A stretch of DNA of 64,000 bases from MGML01 sp034416335 (lineage in GTDB: Bacteria > Chloroflexota > Dehalococcoidia > Dehalococcoidales > UBA2162): the NCBI GenBank assembly GCA_034416335.1, contig DAOULV010000001.1, positions 1 through 64,000 on the forward strand, given 5' to 3'. Positions within the stretch are counted from its first letter, which is position 1. Each line of letters begins with the position of its first letter. The position numbers and the translations under genes were made by a program. The notes under the pieces were generated by a model, which had not been told where the DNA came from, searched no databases, and worked only from the letters and a program-made list of their open reading frames with translations. Positions 60,268 to 64,000 of this stretch are shown here, piece by piece.

Positions 60268-60759
60268 CTATATAGGCAGATCTATTTCCATAAAGCCGAC
60301 GGTGAATGGCAGATGTTCGAATTTCTTCGTTCCGGTCTCCCGGAAACCTATCTCTTTATACCAGTTCCTGAGAACGGTCTGCTCGTAAATAATCCCGATA
60401 GACAGTTTCTTTCCCCCGCTATCCGCAACAATACCCAGTACGTACTGCACCAGTTCTCTTCCATACCCGTTGTGCCTGTATTCGGGGAGTACTGCCAGCT
60501 TTTCCATATAGTAAAGACTCTCGTCCGCCTTCTCGATGGCGACGAATCCCACCTGCTTGCCATCGAGAAAATACCCGTAGAATTTTAAGCCTTTCTCACG
60601 AAGGTTTTTCAGCAGTTCAATGGTGATAAAAGACGGGTGAGTAGAAGCGTTATCGCGGGTAAGATTCAGTTCTTCCGCAACCGTGCGAAATGACCCGGCA
60701 ATAACTTCCACGCTGATATCCAACGATTCATCCTGATTAATTTCCCTTATATGCTGCAT
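60268..60759 (-). CDS. GNAT-family N-acetyltransferase
   Basis: A 163-residue acetyltransferase. The acetyl-CoA motif is YMEKLAVLPEYRHNGYGRELVQYVL (Q/RxxGxG/A as RHNGYG). Later strands (KKLSIGIIYEQTVLRNWYKEIGFRETG) complete the fold. Substrate is unknown. It follows the nitrilase gene by 16 bases and is likely in one operon with it and the cupin gene. Confidence 0.88.
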   Translation of the reverse strand: MQHIREINQDESLDISVEVIAGSFRTVAEELNLTRDNASTHPSFITIELLKNLREKGLKFYGYFLDGKQVGFVAIEKADESLYYMEKLAVLPEYRHNGYGRELVQYVLGIVADSGGKKLSIGIIYEQTVLRNWYKEIGFRETGTKKFEHLPFTVGFMEIDLPI

Positions 60760-60775
60760 CTTTTCTCGTCCCGCA

Positions 60776-61564
60776 CTACGTCAGTTCGGTTACTTCCCCG
60801 GAATCGAAGTTAATTTCCAGGTATGACACGCCGGGCTGCCAGTCCTTCGCAGTATAAACACGCTCTCCCTGCGGATTAAAGAGGTATCCACCACCGGGGA
60901 AATCCTCGTCGGATGTCCTCCCCGCCTGCGTAGCTACAGCAATCCAGAGATTATACTTCCGGGCATAGTCCGTCAGCTTGTCCAGACACACGCCTTCCCA
61001 CCACTCGTATCCCGATTTCCAGTCGCGGGTCGCTTGTTCTCCGTAGAGTCCGGGGGCGGCAAGCTCGAACATTATTCGGGCTCCCTGACGGGCGCATCCC
61101 GAAAATATTTCCTCTTTACTGATATCGCCGCAGATGGCAACCCCGAAAGTCAGACCATCACGGTCAAAAACCATAATTCCACTGCCGGCGGAAAATATTT
61201 CTTTTTCGTCATCTCCGATGCCTATTTTCCGGAAATAACCGGTAAATTCGCCGCCACGGGCTGTAATATGAGTTATATATGGCGGCCCGGCAGGATTATC
61301 TTCTATTATTCCGGCGAGTACGGTCAGGTTTTTACCTTCAGTCATTTTAACCACTGCGGCTACTTCCGGTCCGTCCAACGAAACAACGGCTTCAGGGAAT
61401 CTCGCCGGTTCATTGTATCCGGTAATGCTGGCTTCGGGAAAACCGATTATATCTATCCCCCGCCGTTCCGCCTGGATAATATAAGTCGACATTACCGCCA
61501 GGTTTTCATCTATAGCACCCTTCTCGCAGCGCATCTGAACAAGGGCTATTCTGAGTTTATTAAT
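60776..61564 (-). CDS. Nitrilase-family carbon-nitrogen hydrolase, probable AUU start
   Basis: A 262-residue amidohydrolase with the catalytic triad Glu in FPEASITGY, Lys in GYFRKIGI and Cys in VAICGDIS. The first ATG (61534) would remove the first conserved beta strand LRIALVQM. In frame upstream the only candidates before a TAA are weak; ATT at 61564 has GAGG (61574-61571) exactly 6 bases away, so an AUU start is likeliest. Substrate amide is unknown. It lies between a cupin and a GNAT gene. Confidence 0.86.
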   Translation of the reverse strand: MNKLRIALVQMRCEKGAIDENLAVMSTYIIQAERRGIDIIGFPEASITGYNEPARFPEAVVSLDGPEVAAVVKMTEGKNLTVLAGIIEDNPAGPPYITHITARGGEFTGYFRKIGIGDDEKEIFSAGSGIMVFDRDGLTFGVAICGDISKEEIFSGCARQGARIMFELAAPGLYGEQATRDWKSGYEWWEGVCLDKLTDYARKYNLWIAVATQAGRTSDEDFPGGGYLFNPQGERVYTAKDWQPGVSYLEINFDSGEVTELT

Positions 61565-61594
61565 TTTTTACCTCTTAATATTCTTTTAATATAA

Positions 61595-62017
61595 TTACTC
61601 TCTGCCTTCTTTAGTCGCGTTAGGGTCGTAGATACGGGTGAGAGATACCTCCAGGAAGACTATCGGTCTGGTGACGTTCCTGATATCTATTGGGCAGTGA
61701 GTAAGTCCGGCGGGAATAGATACGACTCCGGAAGTAGTAAGCAGGTGTTTCTCCTGTTCTTCGCCGAGGCAGATTTCTACTTCGGCTCCCAGGTCTCTTA
61801 TATCCGTGGGATCGCCGCCGATGAAGAAAAGCAGCTCCACGAAATCGTGGGCGTGCGGTTTTTCAAAACATATCGGCTCCGAAACGCAGTGATAACCGAT
61901 GCTGCAGTCCTCGTCCAGCTCTCCCTCATGAGAAAGCAGGGAATACCCTGTATAGTGAGGTATATCCCTGATAAGCTCCGTGCTGTGCAGCAGGTGTCCG
62001 TATTTCGTATCAGCCAT
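61595..62017 (-). CDS. Single-domain cupin protein
   Basis: A 140-residue cupin. The metal motif is KPHAHDFVELLFFIGGDP and a later GLTHCPIDI, giving His, His, Glu, His. It matches the first domain of the two-domain protein at 56772-57602 (shared FIG-DP-DLGAEVEI-LGEE pattern), so they are paralogues. It heads a likely operon with the nitrilase and GNAT genes. Confidence 0.82.
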   Translation of the reverse strand: MADTKYGHLLHSTELIRDIPHYTGYSLLSHEGELDEDCSIGYHCVSEPICFEKPHAHDFVELLFFIGGDPTDIRDLGAEVEICLGEEQEKHLLTTSGVVSIPAGLTHCPIDIRNVTRPIVFLEVSLTRIYDPNATKEGRE

Positions 62018-62071
62018 AAAATATTTACTCCTTATAAAAATAAGTCAGCTCTTTTTATTTCCCGGCCGGAT

Positions 62072-62383
62072 TCAGTTAGACAGCCTCAGTAGTTCCTCCA
62101 CCTCATCCGGCTGGACCGAGAGCTCCGCTATTTTATTGGTTTTTTCCTTCCCGCATTTAAGGCACCTGTGGACTATCTGGAAACCCTTGCCCGGGTGGAA
62201 TACCAACCCTACCGGTTTCATCAGTCCGGCACATATCTCTTTTCTGTCGCCGGGGATAACATCCACGTGCTTTGAATAAAGGCAAAAAGGACAGTGATTA
62301 CGATAACTACCGTTTGTCAGCGGCAGTACTTCACTGCCGCAATTATCACAGGTAAAACCCGCGTTTTCTTTTCTTCTGCTCAT
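62072..62383 (-). CDS. RNHCP-domain zinc protein
   Basis: A 103-residue protein with CDNCG, the diagnostic RNHCPFCLYSKHVD motif and a third CLKCGK pair, so two zinc sites. RNHCP-domain proteins are widespread and functionally unassigned. It precedes the cupin gene in the same direction by 54 bases. Confidence 0.88.
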   Translation of the reverse strand: MSRRKENAGFTCDNCGSEVLPLTNGSYRNHCPFCLYSKHVDVIPGDRKEICAGLMKPVGLVFHPGKGFQIVHRCLKCGKEKTNKIAELSVQPDEVEELLRLSN

Positions 62384-62709
62384 TCCCTGAACTCCCGCGT
62401 CCGAATTTTTCAGACAAAGGAGTCAGGGTTCCGTTTACTCTCCCCTGAGGTCCCGGGCTTGACCGGACTATTGACAGATTCACCGTCCCGATTTCGTCGG
62501 AACGATTACTTCCGGTTCCTGCTTCATCGGGGCGTCTTTCATCCCCGAATCCGGACCTCGACCGGCTTTAGTTCCTGTGCCGGCCACTGTAAGGCGGTAT
62601 TAATCACCTTCCACCGGTATGTGTATGTCCGATCTCACCGGCATAGCGCCGTCCCCTGCGGGTTATGAGCGAAGACTGTTTTTATCTCTTATCATATTCC
62701 TCCGATATG
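62384..62709. other. Intergenic region without evident gene
   Basis: This 326-base gap between the RNHCP gene and the carboxylesterase stop has open frames that look like chance. It has no tRNA, clear terminator or promoter. It may hold a decayed gene, since its base composition resembles coding DNA. Confidence 0.5.
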
Positions 62710-64000
62710 TTATGTAAAATCATCTTCTACCCGGATTTCACCGGTAAAGAAGTCAGTTATAGCTTCCCAGGCACGGCGTTCCTCGTCGTAAGGAGCAGCC
62801 TCCGGATGCGAATCTTCACCGAAGACCATCGTGTTTCTGTTCCGACCGTAAGGCAGCCATTTACCGAGACTCTCGCAGGAAGGGTCTCCGGTCCGTGCAA
62901 ACGCCAGCCAGGCATCCTGCATATTATCTGACAGCCTGTGCGCGGCAGGTCCGGAACCGTGAAATTCCGGGATACATGTCCCGAATACAAATCCGATATC
63001 GAGAGAATGCGTTGCACCTAGCATACCGCCGAGAGCCGGCGATTTCCATGTAAACAGGTAATTATAGGTAGACGGATTATGCCGTGTCTGGGCGTCCACG
63101 AACTTGAGACACGGCATCCGGAACATACGATCCGTCTGAATCGCTTTCAACAGTTCTGGAACGGCAATTTCAGCCCCCCGTGCCGAACGCGCAGCCCGGT
63201 AGGCATCCACCAGCCCAAGGGCATATCCGGACGGGAGATAGTACTCGAGCCGTCTAAATAATCCGGGCTCGTCCAGGTGCGGCAGTCCGGTATCCATCAT
63301 ACAGAGCAGTGTCCACTCCTCGAGGTTCGTACCGGCAATAACCTTCACTCCGGCAGCGGAACCTTTCTTTATCGACTCGACAGGTATCTCGGGGATCGTT
63401 TTACCGTCGATAACCGGAGCGGTGACCGTAATCCGCATTTCCTCTTCTTCTTTTCGCGCAAACCGTCTTTTCAGTTCCTGGTTTGCTTCGAGGAGCCGTT
63501 CTACCGGCAGGTTCATTATTGCATCGGTATCGTCGGCTTTAAGACTGAAGTATTCGAGAAATCTTCCGGAAATCATAACTCCGGCATCCAGCAGTGAAAC
63601 GGTGCTGCCAACGCCGCTCTCGAGAATCGCCTTGTGAATCAGTCCTTTTGCTTCCGGCATCGCCAGGAGACAGCCGATACTCATCGCCCCGGCAGATTCA
63701 CCGAACACCATTACGTTATCGGGATCACCGCCAAAAGCCGATATGTTATCGCGAACCCAGCGTAAAGCGGCAATCTGGTCGAGTAAACCCTCGTTGCCAG
63801 TGGAAGGTATTCTGCCGCCGGTAACCTCGTCCAGGTTGAGGAAACCCAGCAGGCCGAGACGGTAGTTGATGCTGACTATAACTGCGTTTCCACGCGATGC
63901 CAGCTTCGCACCGTCCGAAAGAGGTTCCGAACCCGAGCCCATATTGAAGGCCCCTCCGTGTATCCATACCATTACCGGCCGGCGTGCATCGTCCAGTCCC
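62710..64000 (-). CDS. Type B carboxylesterase (5' end beyond window)
   Basis: Residues visible cover the alpha/beta-hydrolase core of a type B carboxylesterase: oxyanion-hole WIHGGAFNMGSG, nucleophile elbow GESAGAMS, acid in the GTNLEEW region and catalytic His in GATHSLDIGF. The frame continues through position 64000 (…LDDARRPVMVWIHGG), so the N-terminal roughly 100 residues lie outside. The first visible ATG, at 63972, is internal. It hydrolyses esters of unknown nature. Confidence 0.92.
   Translation of the reverse strand, partial: GLDDARRPVMVWIHGGAFNMGSGSEPLSDGAKLASRGNAVIVSINYRLGLLGFLNLDEVTGGRIPSTGNEGLLDQIAALRWVRDNISAFGGDPDNVMVFGESAGAMSIGCLLAMPEAKGLIHKAILESGVGSTVSLLDAGVMISGRFLEYFSLKADDTDAIMNLPVERLLEANQELKRRFARKEEEEMRITVTAPVIDGKTIPEIPVESIKKGSAAGVKVIAGTNLEEWTLLCMMDTGLPHLDEPGLFRRLEYYLPSGYALGLVDAYRAARSARGAEIAVPELLKAIQTDRMFRMPCLKFVDAQTRHNPSTYNYLFTWKSPALGGMLGATHSLDIGFVFGTCIPEFHGSGPAAHRLSDNMQDAWLAFARTGDPSCESLGKWLPYGRNRNTMVFGEDSHPEAAPYDEERRAWEAITDFFTGEIRVEDDFT

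Noticed and set aside
1..64000. CRISPR array or cas genes
   Set aside because: No regularly spaced direct repeats; the repeats found are isolated palindromes.

Overview
The window looks like a chromosomal segment of a Chloroflexota bacterium, most plausibly class Dehalococcoidia. This is inferred from gene content: an archaeal/eukaryotic-type single-chain glycyl-tRNA synthetase, a hisZ-hisG-hisD-hisC-hisB group, a DUF1464 ASKHA kinase, many HAD hydrolases, and core genes of intermediate base composition broken by small AT-rich islands. No rRNA gene or CRISPR array is present, so the taxonomy stays provisional.

Layout. 0-13.6 kb: receiver-only response regulator convergent with a 7TM/PAS histidine kinase, MFS carrier, lipoprotein, SbcD nuclease, then a translationally coupled operon of four HAD proteins followed by a CTP-synthase-amidotransferase-like gene whose catalytic Cys codon is an in-frame TGA (a likely selenoprotein), then glyS and purC. 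13.6-23.2 kb: a small AT-rich two-gene cassette inserted at the 3' end of a pyrophosphatase-like gene, then the histidine genes. HisB carries an N-terminal helix-turn-helix extension and HisG is a tandem double domain. A HAD phosphatase candidate and a TIM-barrel gene sit between hisC and hisD on the other strand. 23.3-36.1 kb: NfeD/NfeD-like/slipin membrane genes, birA, tRNA-Ser with a probable integrated beta-lactamase-like gene, miaB, yajC, nadC, and a zur-znuABC zinc regulon with two matching 18-bp palindromes.

36.2-41.4 kb is accessory: an unknown gene coupled to an XRE/ImmA-IrrE metallopeptidase gene, a small GIY-YIG-like gene, and a 2.57-kb transposon with 18-20 nt inverted repeats and an 8-bp target duplication that encodes two membrane proteins in the same overlapping operon as its DDE transposase. 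41.4-53.3 kb: SWIM protein, three tandem MATE transporters, folC, a potassium channel, argC, a NifU-type scaffold, a radical SAM/DUF1464 pair and a VTT membrane protein. 53.4-55.3 kb: tRNA-Glu followed by an island with an exported nuclease, a membrane-anchored HNH nuclease and the 3' stub of a tyrosine recombinase. 55.3-64 kb: lipoproteins, zinc-ribbon membrane protein, two cupin paralogues, HIT protein, pyruvate-kinase C-domain protein, GNAT, nitrilase (probable AUU start), RNHCP protein and a carboxylesterase running off the end.

The observations I rank highest are the TGA-recoded gene with a SECIS-like hairpin, the transposon with coupled membrane passengers, the HTH-HisB fusion with a dyad overlapping its promoter, the HisG double domain with complementary motif loss, and the three small islands at gene 3' ends. 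All functional statements come from reading the sequence and from family knowledge; no database search was run.
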